This document shows positions 54,794 through 63,763 of a DNA stretch of 64,000 nt, piece after piece. A model generated the notes under the pieces. That model was given only the letters and a program-made list of their open reading frames with translations. It did not search any database and had not been told where the DNA came from. The stretch is taken from positions 1 through 64,000 of the forward strand of contig NZ_JACOPV010000021.1 of NCBI RefSeq assembly GCF_016881005.1, in the 5' to 3' direction. The translations under genes and the position numbers were made by a program. Each line of letters starts with the position of its first letter. Within the stretch, counting starts at the first letter, position 1. This DNA comes from Pseudomonas arcuscaelestis. Its GTDB lineage: Bacteria; Pseudomonadota; Gammaproteobacteria; Pseudomonadales; Pseudomonadaceae.

Positions 54794-55766
54794 TACTAGT
54801 GAGCGCCTGCGCAGTACCATGATGCTGGTGCTGTTGGCATGCCTGCCAGGGGTGCTGACGCTGCTCTGGCAGCATGGCTGGGGCACGCTGTTCAATTTGA
54901 TACTGTGTGCAGGCAGCACCCTTGCCAGCGAAGCACTGCTGCTGAAGCTGCAACAGCGCCCGGTGCTGGCCGCGCTCAATGACGGTAGCGCATTGGTCAG
55001 CGCGACCCTGCTTGCAGTTGCCTTGCCCGCCTACGCCCCCTGGTGGGTGCCGGTCGTCGCTAGCGCAAGTGCCATTGCCCTGGGCAAGCATCTGTATGGA
55101 GGCGTCGGCAAGAACCCCTTCAACCCTGCCATGCTCGGCTATGCAGTAGCGCTGCTGACCTTTCCTCAACACATGACCCAATGGCCGGGCGCGCAATTGC
55201 TCGACGCTGCAACAAGCCTTCAGCATGTATTCGGCCTGAGCGGCAACGCACAAGCCGATGCCTGGAGCCAAGCAACGATACTTGACGGCTTGCGCAACAA
55301 TCGCAGTTTGACCATCGACGAATTGTTCAGCAGCCATCCAGGGTTTGGCCATCTAGGTGGCAGAGGCAGCGAATGGGTCAACCTCGCCTTTCTGCTGGGT
55401 GGCTTGCTGTTGCTACAACGCAAGGTCTTCAGCTGGCATGCCCCGGCGGGCTTGCTGGCAAGTCTATTCATCGTCAGTCTGCTTTGCTGGAATGGAGCTG
55501 GCTCGGACTCCAACGGCTCTCCATTGCTCCACCTGTTCAGCGGCTCGACAATGCTGGCGGCGTTTTTTATCGCCACCGAACCCGTTTCCGGGCCCAGGTC
55601 CCCGCAAGCACGCCTGCTGTTTGGTCTTGGCATGGGGATTCTGATCTACTTGATTCGCACCTGGGGTAGCTATCCGGACGGTACGGCTTTCGCGGTGCTA
55701 TTGATGAACCTTTGTGTACCGACACTGGAGCGCTGGGCCGATCGACGCAATGCGGTGGCGCCATGA
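54780..55766 (+). CDS. rnfD: Rnf complex subunit RnfD
   Basis: A 328-residue membrane protein with about ten hydrophobic helices in the RnfD/NqrB family. [12 protein letters not shown] (111-122) is the conserved quinone/flavin-region motif. SQAT with Thr166 matches the site where FMN is attached covalently by ApbE. The C-terminal [21 protein letters not shown] and [13 protein letters not shown] are also conserved. The flavin site thus looks functional. Here it directly follows rnfB where rnfC would be expected. The end overlaps rnfG (ATGA). Confidence 0.92.
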   Translation: MPVTDTSERLRSTMMLVLLACLPGVLTLLWQHGWGTLFNLILCAGSTLASEALLLKLQQRPVLAALNDGSALVSATLLAVALPAYAPWWVPVVASASAIALGKHLYGGVGKNPFNPAMLGYAVALLTFPQHMTQWPGAQLLDAATSLQHVFGLSGNAQADAWSQATILDGLRNNRSLTIDELFSSHPGFGHLGGRGSEWVNLAFLLGGLLLLQRKVFSWHAPAGLLASLFIVSLLCWNGAGSDSNGSPLLHLFSGSTMLAAFFIATEPVSGPRSPQARLLFGLGMGILIYLIRTWGSYPDGTAFAVLLMNLCVPTLERWADRRNAVAP

Positions 55767-56380
55767 ACAGTTCTTCGTTTCGTACAGCCGCGTTGCTGAC
55801 GCTGGTTGCTGCAGTGAGCCTTGCTAGCAGCATACTCTGGCAGCACTTCAGCGCGTCAGATGTGAGCAAAGCCGAGCAGAAACTCCAAGCGCAAACCTGG
55901 CTCAGTGTTCTGCCAGAGGGAAGCTACGACAACCAACCATTACAGTTTCCACTGGTATTGAGTAGCCCCTCTCTCGACCACAGCCAGCTATTGGCAGGAT
56001 ATCGCGCCACGCTTGGCGCAAAGCTTAGCGCCGTGGTGCTGCACAGCCAGGTCCAAGGTTACGCTGGCAAGCTCGAGTTGTTGATCGCTATCGATCCTCA
56101 GGGACGTCTTATTGCCAGCAAGGTACTTCGCCAGCAGGAGACCCCTGGTCTAGGCGGCAAGCTGGTCGAACCGGGCAATCAGTGGCTGCAAGGTTTCAAC
56201 GGCGCCAATCGCCAAAGCACTGCGGACGCCGCCTGGGCACTTAAACGCGACCATGGGCAGTTCGATCAATTGGCAGGTGCTACGGTGACTTCACGCGCAG
56301 TGATTCACGCAATTCATGACGCCCTGCGCTACTTCGACGACCATCGTCCGCAGTTGCTGGAGGAAGGCCGCGATGAATAG
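55763..56380 (+). CDS. rnfG: Rnf complex FMN-binding subunit RnfG
   Basis: A 205-residue protein with one N-terminal membrane helix and a periplasmic FMN-binding domain. The flavinylation motif is LAGATVTSRAV near residue 178, with GATVTS matching the ApbE target. ETPGLGGKLVEP is the usual upstream motif. It should carry a covalent FMN in the periplasm. ATG 55763 overlaps the rnfD stop, and rnfE begins 8 bp before its end. Confidence 0.92.
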   Translation: MNSSSFRTAALLTLVAAVSLASSILWQHFSASDVSKAEQKLQAQTWLSVLPEGSYDNQPLQFPLVLSSPSLDHSQLLAGYRATLGAKLSAVVLHSQVQGYAGKLELLIAIDPQGRLIASKVLRQQETPGLGGKLVEPGNQWLQGFNGANRQSTADAAWALKRDHGQFDQLAGATVTSRAVIHAIHDALRYFDDHRPQLLEEGRDE

Positions 56381-56894
56381 GCATTGGTTGACCGCGGTGA
56401 GCCTGGCGCCGTTGCTGGGGGTCACGCAGACGCTGCTCGACGCCTGCGCGATTGCTGGCATAAGCGTATTGCTGATTGCCTTGCATCAACTGGCCATGGG
56501 TGCGTTGCGGCGCGGGCTCCCAGACCGCAGCAGATTGCTGGCGAGCGTGTTGTTGGCAGCCACACTCGTTACCTGCCTGGACCTGAGCCTGCGTGCCTGG
56601 GCCTTGCCCTTACACCAGGCCTTGACCCCCTATCCAATGTTGATCGCCGTACAATGCCTGATATTCGAGCACGCCCGCACCGACAGCCGGCGCTGGCAGG
56701 AAACCGCCAGGTTGCTCGGTGGACTCATCATCCTCTGTATAACCTTGGGAGCTACTCGAGAGTTGGCAGGATGGGCTGGATTGCACCTGGCGGCGCTGCT
56801 ACCCGGTGCGCTGTTTCTGTTGGGCTTGATACTGGCCCTGTACAACAGGGTTTGCCTCTCGCGAACCCCCTCACGTCGTCAAGGAAAGCTTTGA
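56373..56894 (+). CDS. rnfE: Shortened Rnf complex subunit RnfE
   Basis: A 173-residue membrane protein, against about 230 in E. coli RsxE. It retains APLLGVTQTLLDA, aligned with the family's CPLLAVTSTATNA but with Ala12 where the cluster cysteine should be. MLIAVQCLIFEHAR, with Cys95, is aligned with LIVTNCIVVGRA. The N-terminal amphipathic stretch and part of the late loop are missing. With rnfA, three of the four expected [2Fe-2S] ligands are replaced. The frame is open and overlaps rnfG, so this is not an obvious pseudogene. nth follows 4 bp later. Confidence 0.82.
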   Translation: MNRHWLTAVSLAPLLGVTQTLLDACAIAGISVLLIALHQLAMGALRRGLPDRSRLLASVLLAATLVTCLDLSLRAWALPLHQALTPYPMLIAVQCLIFEHARTDSRRWQETARLLGGLIILCITLGATRELAGWAGLHLAALLPGALFLLGLILALYNRVCLSRTPSRRQGKL

Positions 56895-56898
56895 CCCC

Positions 56899-57537
56899 AT
56901 GAATGCCGCCAAACGCCTGGAAATATTTCGCAGGCTGCACGAAGACAACCCGGAACCGAAGACAGAGCTGGCCTATTCCTCGCCCTTCGAATTGCTGATC
57001 GCAGTGATTCTTTCAGCCCAGGCTACCGATGTCAGTGTGAACAAGGCGACAGCAAAGCTCTACCCAGTCGCCAACACCCCCGAGGCCATTCATGCCCTGG
57101 GTGTCGATGGCCTTTCGCAGTACATCAAGACCATCGGCCTGTACAACAGCAAGGCCCGCAATGTAATCGAAACCTGTCGCTTGCTGGTGGAACAACACGG
57201 TAGCCAGGTTCCGCAAACACGCGAAGAGCTCGAAGCTTTACCTGGCGTAGGTCGCAAGACCGCCAACGTAGTGCTCAACACAGCATTCAGACAATTGGCA
57301 ATGGCTGTGGACACGCACATTTTCCGCGTCAGTAACCGCACCGGCATTGCGCCAGGCAAGACAGTGCTTGAGGTTGAGAAGGCGCTAATGAAATTTGTGC
57401 CTAAACCCTACCTGCTCGATGCTCACCATTGGTTGATTCTGCACGGACGCTACGTATGCCTGGCACGCAAGCCGCGATGCGGCAGTTGCCGGATCGAAGA
57501 CCTGTGCGAATACAAGCAGAAAACCTCTGACGATTGA
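56899..57537 (+). CDS. nth: Endonuclease III
   Basis: A 212-residue DNA glycosylase/AP lyase that removes oxidised pyrimidines. The helix-hairpin-helix ends in LPGVGRKTANVVLN with the catalytic Lys (about 120), Asp lies in VDTHIFRVSNR (about 138), and a C-terminal [4Fe-4S] motif C-x6-C-x2-C-x5-C (CLARKPRCGSCRIEDLC) is present. It is the last gene of the rnf operon, the arrangement seen in many gamma-proteobacteria. Confidence 0.97.
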   Translation: MNAAKRLEIFRRLHEDNPEPKTELAYSSPFELLIAVILSAQATDVSVNKATAKLYPVANTPEAIHALGVDGLSQYIKTIGLYNSKARNVIETCRLLVEQHGSQVPQTREELEALPGVGRKTANVVLNTAFRQLAMAVDTHIFRVSNRTGIAPGKTVLEVEKALMKFVPKPYLLDAHHWLILHGRYVCLARKPRCGSCRIEDLCEYKQKTSDD

Positions 57538-57641
57538 GACGATAGTGAGAATTGAGCTCACTCGATTGAAAAAATCTTTTTTACCCGCTCATCAAATCTC
57601 GCTATAAGGTGCGCAAATGGCCTTTAGGCTTGGAGTGACAT

Positions 57642-57821
57642 ATGAGCACCGTTAAAGAAGACCTGGATGTAGATGAAGAAGTCTCTTCTGTTGAGTCAGA
57701 CGATGTGGAACCGACTGTCGAAGTAGCGAAAATCAACCTCAGCAAGCGCCGTACCATTGATAACCTGCTGGAAGAACGTCGCCTGCAGAAACAGTTGGCT
57801 GATTATGACTTTGACCTCTGA
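57642..57821 (+). CDS. PA3496-family small acidic protein
   Basis: A 59-residue reading frame, MSTVKEDLDV to LADYDFDL. The N-terminal half is very acidic and the second half basic and helical (LSKRRTIDNLLEERRLQKQL). It matches the small protein that follows nth in Pseudomonas (PA3496 family, proposed to act in envelope integrity). GGAG lies seven bases before the ATG. A clean terminator follows. Confidence 0.75.
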   Translation: MSTVKEDLDVDEEVSSVESDDVEPTVEVAKINLSKRRTIDNLLEERRLQKQLADYDFDL

Positions 57822-57874
57822 CACTCCGAAATTAAATTGCCAGTAAATGCAAACAGCTCAACAGTAGACGCTGC

Positions 57875-57902
57875 GGCAAAGCCTCCTTTAGGAGGCTTTG
57901 CC
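57875..57902. terminator. Bidirectional terminator
   Basis: GGCAAAGCCTCC (57875-57886) pairs perfectly with GGAGGCTTTGCC (57891-57902) around TTTA. It lies between the PA3496-like gene and the convergent response regulator gene. A short T-rich stretch (ACTTTTG) follows on the plus strand. Confidence 0.85.
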
Positions 57903-57915
57903 ACTTTTGAAACCG

Positions 57916-58542
57916 TCAAAGCAAACCGTTGCGCTGCGCCAACTCGATGAGGTCAACCAGTGAGCGTGCGTTGAGCTTAAGCAGCAGGCGGGTCTTGTAT
58001 GTGCTGACTGTTTTGTTGCTCAAGAACATGCCATCTGCAATTTCCTTGTTGGTTTTACCTCGCGCCAGTTGCTGCAGCACCATCATTTCTCGCCCTGACA
58101 GACGCTCGACCATGTCCGCCTCACTTGCTCCTCCCAGGTTGGTGCGCACCGAATGCAAGGCCTGGTTCGGAAAGTAGCTGTAGCCGGAGAGCACCGCCTT
58201 GATTGCACTGAGCAACTCAGTCAGGTCCTGCTGCTTGCAGACGTAACCCGCAGCACCTGCCTGCATGCAGCGCATCGAAAAATGGCCTGGAGCCTGCGAG
58301 GTCAATACCAGTACTTTGGCTCCCGGACAGGTGATGGTGAGTCGGGCGATGACTTCAAGGCCGTCAAGCTTGGGAATGCCGATATCAAGAATGACAATAT
58401 CCGGATCATGTTCCCGTGCCAGTTGTAATGCGTCCACGCCATTATCCGTCTCCGCGATGACTTCATAACCATGCCGTTCCATCAGCATACGTACCGCCAG
58501 GCGAATGACCGGATGATCATCCACGATCAGCACTTTATTCAT
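57916..58542 (-). CDS. BvgA-like response regulator (orphan)
   Basis: A 208-residue NarL/LuxR-type response regulator. The receiver domain has phospho-acceptor Asp53 (VILDIGIPKLDGLEVIARL region), acidic pair Asp8-Asp9 and Lys103 (YVCKQQ). The LuxR helix-turn-helix is SNKEIADGMFLSNKTVSTYKTRL-like. The whole sequence resembles Bordetella BvgA more than NarL or GacA, including the IPKLDGLEVIARL and MFLSNKTVSTYKTRL blocks. In P. aeruginosa the comparable proteins include RocA1/SadR. No histidine kinase gene is nearby, so its partner is encoded elsewhere. ATG 58542 gives the family start MNKVLIVDDH. Confidence 0.85.
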   Translation of the reverse strand: MNKVLIVDDHPVIRLAVRMLMERHGYEVIAETDNGVDALQLAREHDPDIVILDIGIPKLDGLEVIARLTITCPGAKVLVLTSQAPGHFSMRCMQAGAAGYVCKQQDLTELLSAIKAVLSGYSYFPNQALHSVRTNLGGASEADMVERLSGREMMVLQQLARGKTNKEIADGMFLSNKTVSTYKTRLLLKLNARSLVDLIELAQRNGLL

Positions 58543-58664
58543 GGGCAGATCCAATTGTTCGCTATTCGATTTTTTTTGAGCTCGCACAATAGCCTAGTCA
58601 CAAGACATATTGTATTGCGACACCCGCGAGCAAATGCACACAAAGATAAAACCTACAACTAATG

Positions 58665-58676
58665 AGGATTAATCCT
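58665..58676. promoter_or_regulatory. Palindrome AGGATTAATCCT
   Basis: A perfect 12-bp palindrome lies in the AT-rich space between the response regulator and the two-TM gene, 123 bp upstream of the regulator start. It shares the outer arms AGGA/TCCT with the palindrome at 58807, suggesting related sites for one dimeric regulator. Confidence 0.4.
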
Positions 58677-58806
58677 ACAAAATACATAAATCTGGACACT
58701 TAATACTTTTCCAGCAGTGCCTCTTAGTGGTACAGAAATAAACATCACAGCTCAAAATAGCACTTGAACACTCAAAGGTCTTCAGACTCAGCCCCTTTAT
58801 ACGTGC

Positions 58807-58818
58807 AGGAAATTTCCT
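58807..58818. promoter_or_regulatory. BvgA-like palindrome AGGAAATTTCCT
   Basis: A perfect 12-bp palindrome made of inverted TTTCCT half-sites. Bordetella BvgA binds inverted heptads close to TTTCCTA, with fhaB carrying an AAATTT-centred copy. A BvgA-like regulator is encoded 265 bp away, so this is a plausible target for autoregulation or for the divergent gene at 58969. The rest of 58543-58968 (426 bp) is AT-rich and holds no gene. Confidence 0.5.
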
Positions 58819-58968
58819 TTAAAAGGGATCGATATATGCCGCGCGCTACAGGAAAACAGAAAAGCCAGGCAATAAGTTCCCCATCCAGAAACCCCGCCTA
58901 GTGCCAAGCAGCTGTACTTCTAGAAAAAATACAACTCGACTGGAAATGCCAAGGACGAGGAAAGCACT

Positions 58969-59529
58969 ATGAGCAATGCAGAGCCCAGAAGCCCATTGAC
59001 CATCATTGCAATATTCGCCGGAATAATCGAAGCGTCGGCACTTGCTTCATTACCGTTCCTCAGCGAAGAAAGCCAAACTACCTACACATGGTTTCTAGTG
59101 GGCTTCCCGTTTTTTCTTACTGTTCTTTTCTTTCTTACGCTGAACTTCAATTACAAATCTCTTTATTTGCCTTCCAATACCGAATCGGCGCCCACCTTCC
59201 CTGCTCATCTCTCTCTGGATTCTGCCCTGGACGTAGATGCATCGATAGGCGACCCGCTACTACCTTCAATGCAAATAAAGAAGGATGAGGCACTTACTAA
59301 AACTGAGGAAGAGGCGAGTCCCCAACCTGCTCAACGATCCGAGAAGCCATCGCAAAGTGTGCAGACAAGGGTAACCATTACTCTGAGTGGAACCAGGGCC
59401 AACCAACTGTGCGAGCACTTTGCAGCGCACGCACTTAAACAGGCGCAATTTCAAGGCAGCATATGGACGCTCTACAACATGGAAACTGGAACTCGCACCA
59501 CCCTTACAACTCAATCATTCGACAGATAA
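58969..59529 (+). CDS. Two-TM hypothetical protein, AT-rich islet
   Basis: A 186-residue protein with two N-terminal membrane helices (IIAIFAGIIEASALASLPFL at about 12-31 and a Phe-rich helix at about 41-60), then NFNYKSLYLPS. A disordered acidic linker follows, and then a C-terminal domain of about 55 residues (VTITLSGTRANQLCEHFAAHAL). The two-helix unit with LNFNxKxLYxPS recurs in unrelated proteins, some of them effector-like. I cannot assign a function. Base composition and the upstream region are clearly AT-richer than neighbours, hinting at acquisition or weak constraint. GAGGAAAG precedes the ATG. Confidence 0.65.
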   Translation: MSNAEPRSPLTIIAIFAGIIEASALASLPFLSEESQTTYTWFLVGFPFFLTVLFFLTLNFNYKSLYLPSNTESAPTFPAHLSLDSALDVDASIGDPLLPSMQIKKDEALTKTEEEASPQPAQRSEKPSQSVQTRVTITLSGTRANQLCEHFAAHALKQAQFQGSIWTLYNMETGTRTTLTTQSFDR

Positions 59530-59533
59530 AAAA

Positions 59534-59555
59534 AACCCCGGGCAAGCCCGGGGTT
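59534..59555. terminator. Bidirectional terminator before argG
   Basis: AACCCCGGGC (59534-59543) pairs with GCCCGGGGTT (59546-59555), with A and T runs outside. It serves the convergent two-TM and argG genes. Confidence 0.9.
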
Positions 59556-59570
59556 CTTTCAAACAGCCAT

Positions 59571-60788
59571 TCAGATTAGCGAACGGCCCTTGTTTGCAGC
59601 TATACGCATGCGCAAAGCGTTGAGCTTGATGAAGCCTGCCGCGTCTGCCTGATTGTAAGCGCCACCATCTTCTTCGAAGGTCGCAATATTGGCATCGAAC
59701 AGGGAGTCGTCAGACTGACGGCCAGTGACGATCACGTTGCCCTTGTACAGTTTCAGGCGAACGACACCATTCACGTTTACCTGGGAGGCGTCGATCATCT
59801 GCTGCAGCATCAGACGCTCCGGGCTCCACCAGTAGCCGGTGTAGATCAGGCTAGCGTACTTGACCATCAGCTCGTCTTTCAGGTGAGCGACTTCACGGTC
59901 CAGGGTAATCGACTCGATCGCCCGGTGCGCGCGCAGCATAATGGTGCCGCCTGGAGTTTCGTAGCAGCCACGGGACTTCATGCCGACATAGCGGTTCTCG
60001 ACGATGTCCAGACGACCGATGCCGTTCTCGCCACCAATGCGGTTGAGGGTAGCCAGCACGGTTGCTGGCGTCATTTCAACGCCATCGAGGGCGACGATGT
60101 CACCGTTGCGATAGGTCAGTTCGATATAGGTAGGAACGTCGGGCGCCGCTTCCGGCGACTTCGTCCACTTCCACATGTCTTCTTCGTGTTCGGTCCAGGT
60201 ATCCTCCAGCACGCCACCCTCGTAGGAGATGTGCAGCAGGTTGGCGTCCATCGAATATGGCGATTTTTTCTTGCCGTGACGCTCGATTGGAATGCCATGC
60301 TTCTCGGCATAATCCATGAGCTTCTCGCGGGACAGCAGGTCCCACTCACGCCAAGGTGCGATGACTTTAACACCTGGCTTGAGCGCATAGGCACCCAGCT
60401 CAAAACGTACCTGGTCATTACCTTTACCGGTAGCACCATGGGAAATGGCATCGGCGCCGGTTTCGTTGGCGATTTCGATCAGGCGCTTGGCGATCAGCGG
60501 ACGAGCGATGGAAGTACCGAGCAGGTACTCACCTTCGTAAACGGTGTTGGCACGAAACATCGGGTATACGAAGTCACGCACAAATTCTTCGCGCAGGTCA
60601 TCGATGTAGATTTCTTTCACGCCCATCGCCTGAGCCTTGGCGCGGGCCGGTTCGACCTCCTCGCCCTGCCCCAGGTCGGCAGTGAAAGTCACCACTTCAC
60701 AGTTGTAGGTGTCCTGCAGCCACTTGAGAATCACCGAAGTATCAAGGCCGCCGGAATACGCCAGTACGACCTTTTTTACGTCCGCCAT
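59571..60788 (-). CDS. argG: Argininosuccinate synthase
   Basis: A 405-residue enzyme that joins citrulline and aspartate with ATP in arginine synthesis. The ATP pyrophosphatase P-loop is AYSGGLDTS (about 9-17). [13 protein letters not shown] (about 119-131) binds citrulline and aspartate, and [17 protein letters not shown] is the usual core. The length is of the 400-residue type. It is monocistronic and convergent with the two-TM gene. Confidence 0.98.
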   Translation of the reverse strand: MADVKKVVLAYSGGLDTSVILKWLQDTYNCEVVTFTADLGQGEEVEPARAKAQAMGVKEIYIDDLREEFVRDFVYPMFRANTVYEGEYLLGTSIARPLIAKRLIEIANETGADAISHGATGKGNDQVRFELGAYALKPGVKVIAPWREWDLLSREKLMDYAEKHGIPIERHGKKKSPYSMDANLLHISYEGGVLEDTWTEHEEDMWKWTKSPEAAPDVPTYIELTYRNGDIVALDGVEMTPATVLATLNRIGGENGIGRLDIVENRYVGMKSRGCYETPGGTIMLRAHRAIESITLDREVAHLKDELMVKYASLIYTGYWWSPERLMLQQMIDASQVNVNGVVRLKLYKGNVIVTGRQSDDSLFDANIATFEEDGGAYNQADAAGFIKLNALRMRIAANKGRSLI

Positions 60789-60917
60789 GCCATCACTCCA
60801 CGGGGTTGTACGGAAAACCGTCGATTCTACCGACCTTGCAGAATAATTTACAGTGGGGCGACAGCTTGTGACGACAAAGCGACAGGAACTGTCGAGAGCG
60901 CGACGGACGGTCGCAGC

Positions 60918-61859
60918 TCAGGACTTAGCTGAAGGTTTGCCAGGGTCTGTTTGTGCTGCCGGGTTGACGGGGGGCTCAGAGGCTTTCTCTGCAGCTGTTT
61001 CAACCGGTGTCACGCGATCGAGTTGAATGTTCACCCGGCGATTGCGAGCACGATTGGCAGCTGAGTTATTAGCCGCCAGCGGATAGCGCTCACCATGAAA
61101 GCGCACGCTGATCTGGTCTTCAGCAATGCCATGCGCCTTGAAGTATTCCATCACTGCCAGGGCGCGGCGCCGGGACAGATCACGGTTGGTCAGGCGGTTG
61201 CCACTGTTATCGGAGTGTCCATCGATTTCAATCCGGTTGACCGTAGGGTCGGCCTTGAGGAACGCCAGGATAACGTCCAGGCGCGCTTTAGCGCTGGCGT
61301 CCAGTTCAATACCGCCTCCAGGAAAACCTACCCGTGCCTGACGTACCTGGTCATAGTTCATCGGCAACAGCTTGGCTGCACAGAGTTGGTAGTCACCGTA
61401 AGCCTTGCTGAACTTTACCGGCAACAAGCGTACTTCCATCGCCCGTCCGGCTTCGCCTGCATGGTTGCGAATCACGGTGCTGCGTCCGTCGAGCAGGCCA
61501 TTGATCAGACGGCTGGCCTGGCCTTGGGTACTGGTGAACAGCACGCCACTGCGCGCCATGCGTACCGATCCCAGGTTGATATCGCCGCGCCCCGGCTGCC
61601 AGGGCGCTGCAGCGGCTAGAAGGGCGGCTGAGCCGCTGCCCAATACATTGCTACTTGAGCGCAATTGAAAAGTGGCTTGTTCACCAGCACGGCGCACGAA
61701 CTCGCCGCTGCCGAAATCGGCAACAGGTTGAACAAGGCGGCATTCGAACTGATCGCCTTCGACCTTCCACTCAATATTCTCCAGACGCGTCTGGAAAGTG
61801 AGTGCCGTCGCAGGCAAGCAGGCAAACACACTGAGCAGGGCTAGATAACGCTGGCGCAC
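60918..61859 (-). CDS. motY: Flagellar stator-associated protein MotY
   Basis: A 313-residue exported protein. A signal peptide ([15 protein letters not shown]) is followed by the MotY-N beta domain (about 20-160) that forms the T-ring under the outer membrane. An OmpA peptidoglycan-binding domain ([39 protein letters not shown]) and a Pro/Glu-rich tail complete it. MotY helps recruit MotAB/MotCD stators. The start is GTG 61859 (GGAG six bases upstream); a GTG four codons earlier is disfavoured. It is divergent from pyrC, as in P. aeruginosa. Confidence 0.9.
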   Translation of the reverse strand: MRQRYLALLSVFACLPATALTFQTRLENIEWKVEGDQFECRLVQPVADFGSGEFVRRAGEQATFQLRSSSNVLGSGSAALLAAAAPWQPGRGDINLGSVRMARSGVLFTSTQGQASRLINGLLDGRSTVIRNHAGEAGRAMEVRLLPVKFSKAYGDYQLCAAKLLPMNYDQVRQARVGFPGGGIELDASAKARLDVILAFLKADPTVNRIEIDGHSDNSGNRLTNRDLSRRRALAVMEYFKAHGIAEDQISVRFHGERYPLAANNSAANRARNRRVNIQLDRVTPVETAAEKASEPPVNPAAQTDPGKPSAKS

Positions 61860-61989
61860 GGGCGGCTCCACAGATTTTCACGGTATACCCGCAGGCTATC
61901 GGTCGAGCGCGGCAAAACTTGATAGCGAGTGCTCGCCCCCCGCTTTTCCGGTAGCATTCACCCTGAGTACGACCCGCCTGGAATCCCCA

Positions 61990-63036
61990 ATGTCCGACCG
62001 CCTGACCCTCCTGCGTCCCGATGACTGGCACATCCATCTTCGCGATGGTGCTGTCCTGCCCCACACCGTTGGCGATGTTGCGCGCACCTTTGCTCGCGCA
62101 ATCATCATGCCCAACCTGGTACCGCCAGTGCGCGATGCTGCCGAAGCTGGCGCCTATCGTGAGCGCATCCTGGCCGCTCGCCCAGCCGGTAGCAGCTTTG
62201 AACCGCTGATGGTGCTGTACCTGACTGATCGCACCCAACCCGAGGAAGTCCGGGCAGCCAAAGCTACTGGTTTCGTGCATGCGGCCAAGCTCTACCCGGC
62301 CGGCGCCACGACCAACTCCGATTCTGGCGTCACCAGCATCGACCACATCTTCCCCGTGCTCGAAGCCATGGCCGAAGTCGGCATGCCATTGTTGGTACAC
62401 GGTGAAGTGACGCGTAGCGAGATCGACGTGTTCGACCGCGAGAAGCTGTTCATCGACGAGCATCTACGGCGCGTCGTCGAACGTTTCCCGACCCTGAAAG
62501 TGGTCTTCGAGCACATTACCACCCGTGAAGCCGTGCAGTTCGTCAACGAGGCCCCAGCCAACGTCGGCGCGACAATCACCGCCCAACACCTGCTGTATAA
62601 CCGCAACCACATGCTGGTTGGCGGAATTCGGCCGCATTTCTACTGCCTGCCGATTCTCAAGCGCAACATTCATCAGGTGGCCTTGCTGGACGCAGCAACC
62701 AGCGGCAGCAGCAAATTCTTCCTCGGCACCGATTCGGCACCCCACGCCCGTCACGCCAAAGAAGCTGCCTGCGGTTGTGCCGGCTGCTACACCGCCTATG
62801 CGGCGATCGAGATGTACGCCGAAGCGTTCGAACAACGCAACGCGCTGGACAAACTCGAAGGTTTTGCCAGCAAGCACGGTCCTGACTTCTACGGCCTGCC
62901 GCGCAACACCGACACCATCACCCTGGTCCGCGAAAGCTGGACCGCCCCAAGTAGCTTGCCGTTCGGCGAGCAGACTGTTATCCCGCTGCGCGCCGGTGAG
63001 CAACTGCGCTGGCGCCTGCTGGAGGAAACTGCGTGA
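61990..63036 (+). CDS. pyrC: Dihydroorotase
   Basis: A 348-residue class II dihydroorotase of pyrimidine synthesis. Zinc ligands are in [10 protein letters not shown] (HxH, about 16-18), the carboxylated lysine in [15 protein letters not shown] (about 102), and further histidines in LLVHGEV and VFEHITT. The catalytic Asp is in [13 protein letters not shown] (about 250). It overlaps rnt by 4 bp and so shares a transcript. Confidence 0.97.
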   Translation: MSDRLTLLRPDDWHIHLRDGAVLPHTVGDVARTFARAIIMPNLVPPVRDAAEAGAYRERILAARPAGSSFEPLMVLYLTDRTQPEEVRAAKATGFVHAAKLYPAGATTNSDSGVTSIDHIFPVLEAMAEVGMPLLVHGEVTRSEIDVFDREKLFIDEHLRRVVERFPTLKVVFEHITTREAVQFVNEAPANVGATITAQHLLYNRNHMLVGGIRPHFYCLPILKRNIHQVALLDAATSGSSKFFLGTDSAPHARHAKEAACGCAGCYTAYAAIEMYAEAFEQRNALDKLEGFASKHGPDFYGLPRNTDTITLVRESWTAPSSLPFGEQTVIPLRAGEQLRWRLLEETA

Positions 63037-63701
63037 GTGAAGATCTGTACGACGACCAGGACGGTCCAATCGGTGGCCCTCGCCACCCAATGGCAGAACG
63101 TTTTCGCGGCTACCTGCCAGTAGTAGTGGACGTGGAAACCGGTGGTTTCAATTGCGCTACCGATGCCCTGCTGGAAATCGCAGCGGTGACCATCGGCATG
63201 GACGAAAAAGGTTTCCTGTTCCCGGAACACACCTATTTCTTCCGCGTCGAGCCTTTTGAAGGCGCCAACATTGAACAGGCTGCGCTGGAGTTCACCGGTA
63301 TCAAGCTGGATCACCCTCTGCGCATGGCGGTAGGCGAGGAGTCGGCACTGACCGATATCTTCCGCGGCGTACGCAAGGCGCTGAAGGCCAATGGCTGCAA
63401 GCGGGCAATCCTGGTTGGTCACAACAGCAGCTTCGACCTTGGTTTCCTCAACGCAGCCGTTGCGCGCAACGACATGAAACGCAACCCGTTTCATCCGTTC
63501 TCAAGCTTCGACACTGCAACCCTGGCTGGCCTAGCCTACGGTCAGACAGTGCTGGCCCGCGCCTGCCAGAGTGCCGACATCGACTTTGACGGTCGTGAAG
63601 CCCACTCAGCGCGTTACGACACCGAAAAAACCGCCGAGCTGTTCTGCGGCATCGTCAACCGCTGGAAAGAAATGGGCGGCTGGCACGACTTCAACGACTG
63701 A
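63033..63701 (+). CDS. rnt: Ribonuclease T
   Basis: A 222-residue DEDDh 3'-5' exoribonuclease that trims tRNA and stable RNA ends. The motifs are DVETGGFN (Exo I), [13 protein letters not shown] (Exo II) and [14 protein letters not shown] (Exo III with catalytic His). The start is a GTG overlapping the pyrC TGA (GTGA). A strong terminator follows 20 bp after the stop. Confidence 0.97.
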   Translation: MSEDLYDDQDGPIGGPRHPMAERFRGYLPVVVDVETGGFNCATDALLEIAAVTIGMDEKGFLFPEHTYFFRVEPFEGANIEQAALEFTGIKLDHPLRMAVGEESALTDIFRGVRKALKANGCKRAILVGHNSSFDLGFLNAAVARNDMKRNPFHPFSSFDTATLAGLAYGQTVLARACQSADIDFDGREAHSARYDTEKTAELFCGIVNRWKEMGGWHDFND

Positions 63702-63721
63702 TGCTCGCACCTGCAGGCATA

Positions 63722-63752
63722 AAAAAAACCGGCCATATAGGCCGGTTTTTTT
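63722..63752. terminator. Bidirectional terminator after rnt
   Basis: CCGGCC (63729-63734) pairs with GGCCGG (63740-63745), extended by A and T runs on both sides. It serves the convergent rnt and peroxiredoxin genes. Confidence 0.94.
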
Positions 63753-63763
63753 GTGGCTCGCTT

